Below, piece after piece: positions 1 through 8,766 of a stretch of 64,000 bases of DNA; the stretch's first letter is position 1, and the number at the start of each line of letters is the position of its first letter. A program made the position numbers and the translations under genes. Source of the stretch: Alcanivorax hongdengensis A-11-3 (GTDB lineage: Bacteria > Pseudomonadota > Gammaproteobacteria > Pseudomonadales > Alcanivoracaceae); assembly GCF_000300995.1 (NCBI RefSeq), contig NZ_AMRJ01000001.1, positions 124,001 through 188,000 on the forward strand. Reading direction: 5' to 3'. The notes below the pieces were generated by a model that worked only from the letters and a program-made list of their open reading frames with translations, had not been told where the DNA came from and did not search any database.

Positions 1-3000
1 GCGGTGGCGATGAAACTGTCCACGCTCGCCTTGATTCTTACCGGCCCGGTGTATTCGGTGCTGCGCAGGTGCACCAACGCCTCGCCATCCACCAATCGCA
101 CCTGGAAACCGGGCGTGCCACTTTGCAGGTCGGATTCGAGCCACTGGCCACGGTCGGTTTCCAGGGTGACAAAATAGCTGCCCAGTACCGCGTTGCCCCA
201 GGCGTCATTAAGACGGATCCGTACTGGCAGGGAGGAACGGCCTCCATCCGCCGGCAGTGTGCTGTTGGCCGGCAGAATTTGCAGGGCATGGGCGGCCGCC
301 GGCCTGGAGACGGTTTTTTCCGCCATCACACGTTCATTGCCGAACATATCCCGGGTCTTTACCTGAACCGTGTTGGCCCCTTCCTGCAAACGCACACCGT
401 ACCAGGTGAGCACCTGGGCCTGTTGCCTCTTGTTGAGCACCTGCTCACCCAGCTGGCTGCTTGCCACGGCCTGACCATTCACATAAAGATGCGGCTCGAC
501 GCCGGCACGCACCACCACCTGGAAGCGGCCATCACGACTGACCGGACCCTTCGGCCACAACCAGGTGCCCGCCATGGCCTGCTCATGGGTCACCGAGGCG
601 GCCACCTCCTGGGTGGTTTTCATGGCCGCCGGTTCGGCGGCTGCCGGGGCATCAGCGGGTGCCGGCACGGGGGCATTGCGCCCCTGGGAAACTTTTTCCC
701 AGGCCTGGGTCAGGGACTGATCGCCGGTCTGGGTATAAACACCGCTACCCAGGTCACCACTGCCATCGGCCTGGCGCAAGCGGTTGCCGCTATCCTGATT
801 ACGCAGCGGATCAAAGCGCGCAGCCTGATCCAGCATCCAGTCACCACTGATGGACCGGTTACGTTCTTTCAACTCCCTGGCCAGCGCCTCGGCCTGCTCA
901 CCGGACGGACAGATAGCCGCAAAATCCGCACGGTGGTATTCCCCCGGACGCAGGTCCACAAAGCGGCTTTCCGGGTCCGCGGCATTACGGTTATCAATCG
1001 GTTTGAGTTGCACGCCCTGCGGCAGCGTCAGCGGATCGACCTTGATGGTATTGAGCCCAGGCTTGAGGCCATAAATGCTGTACTGACCGTTCTCGTCGGT
1101 GATCACCCAGGTGCCATCCTGCAGATAGAGTTTCACGCCGCCGATGGGCCACTCGCCATCGTTCTGCAGGTTATTACAGTCCGCGTCCACGTAGACCTTG
1201 CCGAACAGCATGGCCTTGTCAGACAACACCCCTTCATTACGAATGGTGACCTTCGCCTGGTCCTCGTTGGAGCTATAGGTATAACCGGACACGCTGTTGG
1301 CATAACCGGTGGCGCGGTTGATGCCATTGCTGTCCACGGCGCCAGCGGAGAGGCGCAAGGCATAGTGCACCGTGACCGTATTGCCCGCGGCAATGGGCAA
1401 GGCGTCCACGGAACCATCCGGGTTCTGTTTTTGCACCAGGAAGGTCAACGCACTGCCATTACGCACCGGCTCGGGGATGGCAATACGCGTGTCATTCACG
1501 GACAGCCAGGTACTGCCCGGCACATAACGAAAGCCATAGGGCGGCGTGTCGATGATCTTTGCCGCATACAGCGCATCGCTATCGTTATTGGTCAGGTCAA
1601 TGCTGTAGCTGAGCACATCACCCACTGCCGCCTCATCCTTATCCACCTGCTTGTCCAGCACCAGGGTGCCGCTGGTGGTATTGGCGTCCGCATCCAGCGG
1701 GATATCCACAAAGACGTTGGCCGCACCCAGCGGAAAGGCGCCATTATTGGCAAGCACCGCCGCCGCCCGACCCAGCGGCGCCTGGGCCGACCGGGTGGCC
1801 GCCTGCGGCTGATAGCCCTGCAACCCGTAGGAGCTGTCGGAAATATTGTCATAGAGACTTTTTGCCGCCGCTGGCGACAGGGTTGACGGGAAGTGGTAAC
1901 CGGCCGGTGGCGTCACATCCAGATAGTAGCAATAGCCCGGGCTGGCATAGGGATACTGGTAGCGCCCCACCTCGGTGGAATTGTCGCCGGCCTGTGAGCC
2001 GGTATTTTCCCGTTTCAGGGTATCACCGGTGTAAGGGTCCACGGCCAGCCGGTAATCGGATTCCGCCAGGTCGGCACAGCGGCTGGCGCCACTGGCGGCC
2101 AGGGTCTGGCGCGACTGATACAGAGACACCACCGCATTGGCCAGTGGCTGGCCGTTGCGACTGTCAAACACGGTGCCGGCCGGGTCCACGGCCGCCACAT
2201 CATTGACCGCTTCCACACGCTGAATATTGCCGTCTGCCCCATATACCGGAATCTGGAAGCTGACCTTGAGGCTGTCCCGGGATTGGGCCTGCAGGACACA
2301 GCCCAGCCCCATGGCATCGCCGGTGGTGGTCTGGCTGTCATATTGAATCAGCTGGCCGGGGGCCGCTGTCGCCGGGCACAGGCCACCATTGCCGGCGCGC
2401 ATGTCGCTGAGCACCAACGGATAGACACTGCGGAAAACCCCGGTGCTGACACCGGTTTCCAGCAGCACCACTCGAACGCTGTCACCGGTACCGGTGGAAC
2501 TGACCGTGGCCTGCAACAGACGCAATCCGCTGGCGGTGGTTTCCACATAATCCGCAGCCACGCGCGACTGGTTCAACTGGGCCGCGTTAAGCTGAATGTA
2601 GACACCGTCCTTGAGCACCTGATTGCTCTGCTCCGGCACCAGCGAATAAATGCTCGCCTTCTCGAAATCACTGTCTTCATCATGGACCGGGGCACGACCA
2701 CTACGAATCACATCCGGTGCCGGTTTCTGGAAAACGATCTGTGGCTTGAGGGTGCTGCTGACCCGATTGCAGACCTGGTTGCTGGTAAAGTCCGCGGTGC
2801 CATCGCCATCGGTATCCACCGACGCCCGGTTGAACAACATGGTGCCATCGGTGAGCCCCGGATTGATCGTCACCGCGAAGGCAAAGCCACCGCTCTCGTT
2901 GGCCTCCATGCCCAGGGCCGGCATCAGCACCCCAAAACGGTCCAGTGGCGTGACGCCATTCCACTGGTCAAACCGTTGCCAGCTATCGGCACTGGCGCCG

Positions 3001-3824
3001 GTGAGATGCACCACGGCAATGCCCTGCACCGGCGCCAGACCACTGAGGCTGTTGGCCACCAGAGAGACATTACCGGGCAAGGCATCCTCGACCATCACGC
3101 CATCAAGGGCCTGGCCTGATACCTGGAAGGTTCGCGCCGCCGGCGCATTACTGCCGGTATTGGTAAAGGTAATGCGGTATTGCAGGGACTGGCCGGCCTG
3201 TAGCGGCACATCGCAGGACTGGCTGGTGGTCTTGTTGAGCACCAGAAAGGCGCCGGAGCCTACCGCCACCGTATCGGTCAGTTGCGCGGACAGCGCCCCA
3301 TCTGTTTGTGATTGCGCCTTCAGGCTGACATTCAGATGGTCGCCATCACGCTGACTGCTGGCTACCGCCGCCGAGATCACCAGTGCCAGGCTGGCGCCCG
3401 GCGCCAGCACCGGTGTCTGGGTAACCGCCGGTTCGCCGGCATCGGCCACACCATTGCCGTTCACATCCTGGTACAGCGTGACGCCCTGTAGTTCACCATC
3501 ATCGCCGCTGTCATTACTTACGGTCAGGGTGTAACGGTCCGCCACATTGCCGGTATTGGTGATCACATGATTGAAGCTGACGGTCTGAGCAGGCGTTGCA
3601 TTGGTCTGTCGACCGTTATCCAGCATCAGGTCACGCAATTCGCCCACGACCACCCGTGACACATTGGAGCGCAATGTCTTGATCTGACCTTCAAGCGGGT
3701 CCAGGTAACGCACATCCGCCTGGTTGTAGAGCACGGTCCCCGGCGCGGTGGCAGCATGGAGCAGGCCGCTGGCAAGCGCCAGCAGCATACTCAACGCATG
3801 CTTGCACCAATGAGTCCGTTTCAC
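1..3824 (-). CDS. Very large secreted DUF11/SdrD-type protein, 3' end outside window
   Basis: The minus strand is open from a GTG at 3824 to the window edge, so 1274 codons are visible and the C-terminus is missing. The GTG has a GGGGGA Shine-Dalgarno 4-5 nt upstream; the next in-frame ATG (codon 13) would cut into the signal peptide. Residues 1-27 form that peptide (basic MKRTHWCKHA, then a hydrophobic stretch ending HAATA). Residues of about 60-130 and 715-790 look like DUF11 beta-sandwich repeats (ITNTGNVAD, DLTNNDSD). Residues of about 870-930 look like an SdrD B-type domain (GKVYVDADCNN, DENGQYSIYGLKPG). DVNGNGVADAGE resembles a calcium loop. The product is probably exported to the cell surface or medium. 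A C-terminal anchor, such as an OmpA or barrel domain, could lie beyond the edge. It is third in a minus-strand cluster of DUF11 genes. The exact role is unknown. Confidence 0.8.
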   Translation of the reverse strand, partial: MKRTHWCKHALSMLLALASGLLHAATAPGTVLYNQADVRYLDPLEGQIKTLRSNVSRVVVGELRDLMLDNGRQTNATPAQTVSFNHVITNTGNVADRYTLTVSNDSGDDGELQGVTLYQDVNGNGVADAGEPAVTQTPVLAPGASLALVISAAVASSQRDGDHLNVSLKAQSQTDGALSAQLTDTVAVGSGAFLVLNKTTSQSCDVPLQAGQSLQYRITFTNTGSNAPAARTFQVSGQALDGVMVEDALPGNVSLVANSLSGLAPVQGIAVVHLTGASADSWQRFDQWNGVTPLDRFGVLMPALGMEANESGGFAFAVTINPGLTDGTMLFNRASVDTDGDGTADFTSNQVCNRVSSTLKPQIVFQKPAPDVIRSGRAPVHDEDSDFEKASIYSLVPEQSNQVLKDGVYIQLNAAQLNQSRVAADYVETTASGLRLLQATVSSTGTGDSVRVVLLETGVSTGVFRSVYPLVLSDMRAGNGGLCPATAAPGQLIQYDSQTTTGDAMGLGCVLQAQSRDSLKVSFQIPVYGADGNIQRVEAVNDVAAVDPAGTVFDSRNGQPLANAVVSLYQSRQTLAASGASRCADLAESDYRLAVDPYTGDTLKRENTGSQAGDNSTEVGRYQYPYASPGYCYYLDVTPPAGYHFPSTLSPAAAKSLYDNISDSSYGLQGYQPQAATRSAQAPLGRAAAVLANNGAFPLGAANVFVDIPLDADANTTSGTLVLDKQVDKDEAAVGDVLSYSIDLTNNDSDALYAAKIIDTPPYGFRYVPGSTWLSVNDTRIAIPEPVRNGSALTFLVQKQNPDGSVDALPIAAGNTVTVHYALRLSAGAVDSNGINRATGYANSVSGYTYSSNEDQAKVTIRNEGVLSDKAMLFGKVYVDADCNNLQNDGEWPIGGVKLYLQDGTWVITDENGQYSIYGLKPGLNTIKVDPLTLPQGVQLKPIDNRNAADPESRFVDLRPGEYHRADFAAICPSGEQAEALARELKERNRSISGDWMLDQAARFDPLRNQDSGNRLRQADGSGDLGSGVYTQTGDQSLTQAWEKVSQGRNAPVPAPADAPAAAEPAAMKTTQEVAASVTHEQAMAGTWLWPKGPVSRDGRFQVVVRAGVEPHLYVNGQAVASSQLGEQVLNKRQQAQVLTWYGVRLQEGANTVQVKTRDMFGNERVMAEKTVSRPAAAHALQILPANSTLPADGGRSSLPVRIRLNDAWGNAVLGSYFVTLETDRGQWLESDLQSGTPGFQVRLVDGEALVHLRSTEYTGPVRIKASVDSFIAT

Positions 3825-3857
3825 TAAATCCCCCAGATTTCAGGCACAGCCGGGCAC

Positions 3858-3917
3858 AGGGCTTTCCCCGTTGTTGCGCACAGCAACGGGGAAAGCCCTC
3901 CCTCCCTGACGGGAGGG
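3858..3917 (-). promoter_or_regulatory. Two strong hairpins between the DUF11 genes
   Basis: The 114-bp gap between the 956-residue DUF11 gene and the giant DUF11 gene holds a perfect 16-bp stem (3858-3873 with 3884-3899, 10-nt loop). Directly next to it is a 7-bp GC-rich stem (3900-3906 with 3911-3917, loop TGAC). Neither is followed by a clear T-run in the direction of transcription, so they look more like mRNA-stabilising or attenuating structures than full terminators. Differential expression of the two genes is an inference. Confidence 0.5.
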
Positions 3918-3938
3918 AAGACCGAGGAGGGGCGGGTT

Positions 3939-6809
3939 TTAATTCACCCGAACACAGAACTGGGCCCGTGCCGTATCACCACTGGCCAGGGAACCGACGT
4001 TCCAGCTCAGCGGCGATGCGGTCGGAGCCACAGCAGCGGTACCCGTGGTGGGAGTACAGTTGGCGCCATCATCCGAGTCCTTACACGCCTTGTCCGCTGC
4101 AAGCAGGGAGGTATAGGGCGTGGTTTCATCGCTGATGGTCACGTTTTGCGCAGACACCGAGCTCTCGTTGGTGGCTTCAAGACGCCATACCACACAGCTG
4201 CCCGGTTTGACCTTGGTGGTCTGCACCGCCATGAAGTCACCACTGGCCGGCCAGGTGCCGGACTCACAGCCGCAGTTGCCGCTGCCATCAGCCACCTGCA
4301 CGGCGGCGGACTTGTCCAGGCGAACCTGGGAGGTGATCACATTGGTGATGTCGGTGGCGCTGCCAGACGCTGCCGCCGGGGCACCGGAATCGGTGTTGGT
4401 GGCACTCAGTGTCAGGGTATCCACATCACCCTGGGCGGCGTTGGACGGCGCGTACACGGTGACATTGACGGAGAAGCTCTCGCCGGGGTTCAGGGTCACC
4501 TGCGGCCCATTGGTGCCAATGGCAATATCCACCGTCACGGCAGTGCCCGCAGCATTACACAGTTGCTGGCCGGTGCCGGCGGTGAGGCTGGAAATGGCCG
4601 TCAGCGTACAGGAGCCACCCAGTTTGACCTGGGTCAGATTGGTCCAGCCGGACTGGGAGTTGGAGGCGGTCAACTCAACGGTCTCGTCGGTATTGCCGCT
4701 GTTGGCCACCACATGGCTGTAACCAATATTGCCGCCCGGTTGCACCTGGTTGGTGCCGTCCGGCGTCACATTGACATTGCGGTTGGTCGGTACGGTGACC
4801 GCATCCAGCACGCTGTCACTGACATTGCTGTCAGACGCGGAGGTCACGATGAACTCCACGTTATGGTCGCCCGCGGAAGACTCGGCCAGCACGCTGGATA
4901 TCTGCACGGTGGCCTGGTAATGGTACACGCCATTGTGCGGCAGACTGGGGGTGGCGGTAACCACGTTGCCGGCATTGGTGGTGTTTTCGTAGGTACCATC
5001 GTCATCAGCATCCACACCCACTTCGGTATAAACCACGGACCAGCCGGTCGGCAGATTCTGGCTCAGGGTGAAGGACTGCGGGTTACCGGACTCGTTGGCC
5101 ACATACAGATCGAAAACGGCAGTACCGGACGTTGCCGCCTGGGTTACCGTCGGAGTGCCAGCCGGATAGGTGCCCGTGTAGGGGTCCAGATCATCATTGG
5201 CAGTCGTAATAGCCGTATCGCTGTTGGCCAGATCCACCGCGGGGGAAGAGATGGCATCCAGGTGGCCGGCAGTATCATCGGAAATGGCCGTGTTGCCCAC
5301 GGATGTGGCGGTCAGGGTGTAATCGTAACCCGCGGAACCACTGATACCGGCGGGCAGGTTGGCTTTCACGGTGATGTTCACAGACGCACCCAGTGCCAGA
5401 TTCCCGGTATCCGGGTTGCCGTCACCGTTGGTATCCGTGACCTGTACCGTGCCGCTGGCATTCCAGTAGCTGAAGGTAGTGCCAGACGGGAACGCGGAGC
5501 CACCGCTGTTATCAATGCTCAGTTCAAAGGCATCATCACCGTTACCGTTGTTGGTGATGGTGTGCTTGAACTCGACCACGGCACCACTGGCGGCACTGGC
5601 GACGGTGTAAACGTCATCGTCAGTGGTATCCGCACCCACTTCGGTGTCATCTGCGGTCACAGCATAGGTCTGACCCACGGTGGTGATCACCGTATTGGAC
5701 GAAGACGGGCCATCCTGGTTGCTATCACCATCCAGATCGCCGTCCGCATAGGCGGTATTCTTGATCTGGGTACCGGCATTCAGACCGGCATTCATTGTCA
5801 CCTTGTAGACAATGGACACGGTGGTATTCACGCCCAGGGACTGGTCGGTGAACAGCATGCCGGAGACATCGGCATCGCTGGTATCACCATCGCCATTGAG
5901 GTCCACGCCCAGGGCAGTTTCATCCAGGTGCGCCAGGGCAGCGGTACCGGAGTAACCATGGGGAAGCGACTGGTCGGTGCCGCTGGCGTCCTGGTAGGTA
6001 TCGCTGTTGCTACCCAGCAGACCGTTCACGGAAACCACGCTGTCAAAGGTGGCCCCTGCCGGAATACCGTCATAGATATCCACACCGGTAGCGGCACGGC
6101 CACCGTTGTTCTTCACCGTCAAGGTGTAGGTGATGGTATTGCCACTGACGGTCGCCTGCTTGGTCACGTCCAGCACCGCGTCGGTAGTGACGGTAACGGT
6201 GTCGTTGTTACTGTCGTTACCATCGGCACCATTGACGCCGTCAGAGTCGTAGCTGCCAGCATCACCGTTAGTACCGTTATCGGTGACCAGACCATTGCCG
6301 CCACTGGAGTGGACATAAAGATTGCCGTTGATGGTACTGCCCGCGGTTGCCCCGGAGCTGACCGGCACGGCCAGAATCAGGTGAACGGTACTGCCTGCCG
6401 TTACCTGCACGGAGGTAGCGGCGGTTTCACCGGCATCCGGCACACCATTGCTGTTGGTGTCCACGTAAACACTGTTGCCGTCACCGTCCAGGGTGAAGGT
6501 ATCCGTGCTGTTACCGGTATTTTCCAGAGTATGGCTGAAGTAAACCGTCTGGCCCGGTGCGCCGCTCTTGTTGCCGTCATTGAGCAAGCTACCGGCATAC
6601 ACCGTCTCGACCGTCACCACCGCCTCGTTGGACTGGGCGGAATAGCTGTTGCCGTTGATATCTTCGTAGGTAACTGTCGCCTTGTTCTTGATGTCCGTGC
6701 CGGCGGCGGTCAGGGCCCAGGTTTGCCCGGCGGCAAACAGCAGACTCCCGGTCACCAGTGACGCGGCCAGTTTCGAAGACAACATCCCCCTATTGAAGGC
6801 ATGTTTCAT
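3939..6809 (-). CDS. Secreted DUF11 repeat protein, 956 aa
   Basis: The protein has an N-terminal signal peptide (residues 1-33, cleavage likely after GQTWA). Beta-sandwich repeats of the DUF11/conserved-repeat type follow, recognisable by recurring N-x-G-N phrases such as HTLENTGNSTDTF, LTVKNNGGRAATG, HTITNNGNGDDAF and HVVANSGNTDETV, at roughly residues 75, 230, 410 and 690. Asp-rich loops (DTNSNGVPDAG, DLNGDGDTSDAD, DTNGDGNPDTG, DADDDGTYEN) resemble calcium-binding thrombospondin type 3 loops. Two Cys-containing stretches lie near the C-terminus (NCGCESG, KACKDSDDGANC). There is no LPxTG motif, transmembrane segment or barrel, so it is probably secreted or held by a partner. It lies between a 156-residue DUF11 gene upstream and the giant DUF11 gene downstream, all on the minus strand. 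A structural surface or matrix role is inferred; no enzyme motif is visible. Confidence 0.8.
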   Translation of the reverse strand: MKHAFNRGMLSSKLAASLVTGSLLFAAGQTWALTAAGTDIKNKATVTYEDINGNSYSAQSNEAVVTVETVYAGSLLNDGNKSGAPGQTVYFSHTLENTGNSTDTFTLDGDGNSVYVDTNSNGVPDAGETAATSVQVTAGSTVHLILAVPVSSGATAGSTINGNLYVHSSGGNGLVTDNGTNGDAGSYDSDGVNGADGNDSNNDTVTVTTDAVLDVTKQATVSGNTITYTLTVKNNGGRAATGVDIYDGIPAGATFDSVVSVNGLLGSNSDTYQDASGTDQSLPHGYSGTAALAHLDETALGVDLNGDGDTSDADVSGMLFTDQSLGVNTTVSIVYKVTMNAGLNAGTQIKNTAYADGDLDGDSNQDGPSSSNTVITTVGQTYAVTADDTEVGADTTDDDVYTVASAASGAVVEFKHTITNNGNGDDAFELSIDNSGGSAFPSGTTFSYWNASGTVQVTDTNGDGNPDTGNLALGASVNITVKANLPAGISGSAGYDYTLTATSVGNTAISDDTAGHLDAISSPAVDLANSDTAITTANDDLDPYTGTYPAGTPTVTQAATSGTAVFDLYVANESGNPQSFTLSQNLPTGWSVVYTEVGVDADDDGTYENTTNAGNVVTATPSLPHNGVYHYQATVQISSVLAESSAGDHNVEFIVTSASDSNVSDSVLDAVTVPTNRNVNVTPDGTNQVQPGGNIGYSHVVANSGNTDETVELTASNSQSGWTNLTQVKLGGSCTLTAISSLTAGTGQQLCNAAGTAVTVDIAIGTNGPQVTLNPGESFSVNVTVYAPSNAAQGDVDTLTLSATNTDSGAPAAASGSATDITNVITSQVRLDKSAAVQVADGSGNCGCESGTWPASGDFMAVQTTKVKPGSCVVWRLEATNESSVSAQNVTISDETTPYTSLLAADKACKDSDDGANCTPTTGTAAVAPTASPLSWNVGSLASGDTARAQFCVRVN

Positions 6810-6961
6810 GGCTTCATCCTTTAAGTGGAATTAATTTAAAACCCCCATTTTGGAGAGCCTTGCGAGAACGGCCTGATACCGCCCCTCCCCAAGCGACCTT
6901 TACAGGCCGCTCGCGCAAGACTTCCAGGGATCCTTGGACCCCGGTCCTGTTTTCCGTATGA

Positions 6962-7432
6962 CTACTTCACGGACACGCGATAACGGTAAGTCTGTACCTT
7001 GCCCGCCGGCAGTTTGCCCTTGGGCGCCCAGCGCAGCTGGGTGTAGGCACTCGGGTCAACAGTGACGTTCTTTTGCTGACCATCCGCGCCCTTTACGGTT
7101 TTTTTCACCGGCTCGGCACTGAAGCTCTTGCCGTCGTCCACACTGACGGTAAAGACGGCGGGCACACTGCTGTGGGCACTGCCTTTCAGGTAAGCGGTGT
7201 TGGCGGGAATCGGCCCGGTAACCACCAGGCCCGCCAGCGGTTGGTCAGAGGTATTGGTATAGGTGAGGCGATATTCGATGGTGTCACCCGGCGCCGCTTC
7301 CTTGGCCTCGGAGAAAACCTCCTTGCCATCGTTGCTAACCACCAGGTAGCTCTTCATGTCGCTTTCCAGGGGACCGGCCGCCCAGAGAGCGGAAGAAAGC
7401 ACCAACAAGCCCAAAACGAGAAAATGTCGCAT
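6962..7432 (-). CDS. Small periplasmic/secreted single-DUF11 protein
   Basis: This 156-residue protein has a signal peptide (MRHFLVLGLLVLSSALWA, cleavage after residue 18) and a single DUF11-like domain (YRLTYTNTSDQPLAGLVVTG, ending YRYRVSVK). It is first in the minus-strand DUF11 cluster and lies 152 bp upstream of the 956-residue gene. The AT-rich region upstream of its start carries repeated ATTGTC half sites, so cluster transcription probably begins there. Its small size suggests an accessory or chaperone-like subunit of the surface structure, but nothing in the sequence proves that. Confidence 0.75.
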   Translation of the reverse strand: MRHFLVLGLLVLSSALWAAGPLESDMKSYLVVSNDGKEVFSEAKEAAPGDTIEYRLTYTNTSDQPLAGLVVTGPIPANTAYLKGSAHSSVPAVFTVSVDDGKSFSAEPVKKTVKGADGQQKNVTVDPSAYTQLRWAPKGKLPAGKVQTYRYRVSVK

Positions 7433-7462
7433 TCGTTATAGTCCTTCAGCCCGAAATAACCA

Positions 7463-7496
7463 AAATTGTCTAAAAATGACAATTTTTGTAATTGTC
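7463..7496. promoter_or_regulatory. Repeated ATTGTC/GACAAT half sites upstream of the DUF11 cluster
   Basis: AAATTGTC (7463-7470) and GACAATTT (7478-7485) form a perfect 8-bp inverted repeat with a 7-nt spacer. A third half site, ATTGTC, follows at 7491-7496 and pairs equally well with the middle one. The block lies 31-64 bp upstream of the minus-strand start at 7432, within a clearly AT-rich stretch. This is the usual place for a promoter with an overlapping operator. The binding protein is unknown. Confidence 0.45.
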
Positions 7497-7687
7497 AATA
7501 TATTGTTTGTGACTTGATGCTCATTTTGCATTAATTAGGTTCAACTTAAATCACAACTTTGTAAAATACTGACGAATGGCATCAAAACGCCGCCTGACAA
7601 GGGCTTGCATACCACTTGCCCGGCAAAAAGCACCACTCATCCCGGGTTTGAGTACGCCTGTACGATTTTTTGCCATTCATCGGACAT

Positions 7688-7716
7688 AAAAAAACCCGGC
7701 CGAAGCCGGGTTTTTT
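7688..7716 (-). terminator. Rho-independent terminator after hflC
   Basis: The stem CCCGGC/GCCGGG (7695-7700 with 7705-7710, CGAA loop on the plus strand) is flanked by seven A on one side and six T on the other, so it can act in both directions. It lies 25 bp past the hflC stop and would end the long minus-strand housekeeping transcript. Confidence 0.85.
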
Positions 7717-7740
7717 CGTTCCTGCTGTCAGGACAAGCGC

Positions 7741-8766
7741 TTATTTGCCTTCTGCGCTGTTCAGATAACGGAAGAATTCGCTATCCGGTTTGAGCACCAT
7801 GATGTCTTCCGGCTTGTTCAGGGTGTCCTTGTAGGCCTTCAGACTGCGGTAGAAACGGAAGAACTCCTTGTCCTGATTATAGGCCCTGGAGTAGATAGCC
7901 GCGGCCTGGGCATCCCCCTCACCCTTGGTGGTCTGGGCGTCCTTGTAGGCCTGCGCCAGGATTTCGGTGCTCTGGCGATCCGCGGAGGCGCGAATCTTCT
8001 CCGCTTCTTCGCGGCCCTTGGAACGGTGCGATGCCGCATCACGCTGACGCTCGGCCCGCATACGGTCGAACACCCGGCCACGAACCTGCTCCGGCCAGTC
8101 CACCTGCTTGACGCGGATATCCACCACCTCGATACCCAGATCCTCCATGGTGGACTTGTTCACGTCCTGGCGAACCTGGTCCATCAGTTCCTCACGCTGG
8201 TCCTTGTCGCTCTTGTCCGAAGACGGCAACACGGACTCGTCCAGCTTGTCCTTGGGCACTTCCGTGGTCTGACCGGTTATCGGATCACGGACCACGGCGG
8301 TATCGCCTTCCACCTTTTCCACATCACTTTCGCCGGCAACAACCTGGAACACGGTGCGCGAGGCAAACTCGTTACGCAGCCCCTCGTTGACCCGTGGCGC
8401 CAGCAGATCCTCGGCACGGCGCTCCATGATGCGCTTGTCGGAGGAACCGCCACCCACACTTACCAGGTAGCGCTGCACATTGCTGATGCGCCAGATGACA
8501 AAGGCATCCACATTCAGCAGCTTTTTCTCCGCGGTCAGGAAAGACTGGGTCGGCACGTCATAGATCAACGAGCGGCCATCCACCTTCACCACGCTATCCA
8601 CCAGCGGCCATTTGAAATAAATGCCCGGCTTGATGTCGGATTTGACGATACGGCTGAACTGCTTGAGTACCGCCTTTTCCGATTCGTTGACGATGAAGAA
8701 CGAATCCAGCGCCAGCAACAGGACAACGCCCAGCGCGATCAGCGCCATCAAACTGCGATTATTCAT
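7741..8766 (-). CDS. hflC: HflC, membrane regulator of FtsH protease
   Basis: HflC is a 341-residue SPFH/prohibitin-type protein. With HflK it forms the large periplasmic cage around the FtsH protease and modulates degradation of membrane proteins. The start MNNRSLMALIALG at 8766 gives a family-normal N-terminus with one membrane anchor (about residues 5-23, ALIALGVVLLLALDSFF). The band-7 domain follows (ESEKAVLKQFS, then a long charged coiled coil rich in RSKGREEAEKI). A longer upstream reading exists but only adds hflK-overlapping sequence. The start overlaps the hflK stop by 8 bp, showing translational coupling. The acidic insert around residues 155-195 (SDVEKVEGDTAV to SDKSDKDQ) is longer than in E. 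coli HflC as I remember it. Confidence 0.96.
   Translation of the reverse strand: MNNRSLMALIALGVVLLLALDSFFIVNESEKAVLKQFSRIVKSDIKPGIYFKWPLVDSVVKVDGRSLIYDVPTQSFLTAEKKLLNVDAFVIWRISNVQRYLVSVGGGSSDKRIMERRAEDLLAPRVNEGLRNEFASRTVFQVVAGESDVEKVEGDTAVVRDPITGQTTEVPKDKLDESVLPSSDKSDKDQREELMDQVRQDVNKSTMEDLGIEVVDIRVKQVDWPEQVRGRVFDRMRAERQRDAASHRSKGREEAEKIRASADRQSTEILAQAYKDAQTTKGEGDAQAAAIYSRAYNQDKEFFRFYRSLKAYKDTLNKPEDIMVLKPDSEFFRYLNSAEGK

Noticed and set aside
69..1886. Long plus-strand reading frame
   Set aside because: It is the shadow of the giant minus-strand DUF11 gene, which keeps one frame open from 3824 to base 1 with a signal peptide and domain motifs.
4146..6761. Plus-strand reading frame of 871 codons
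   Set aside because: Shadow of the 956-residue DUF11 gene. It is His/Gly/Arg-rich with no recognisable domain.
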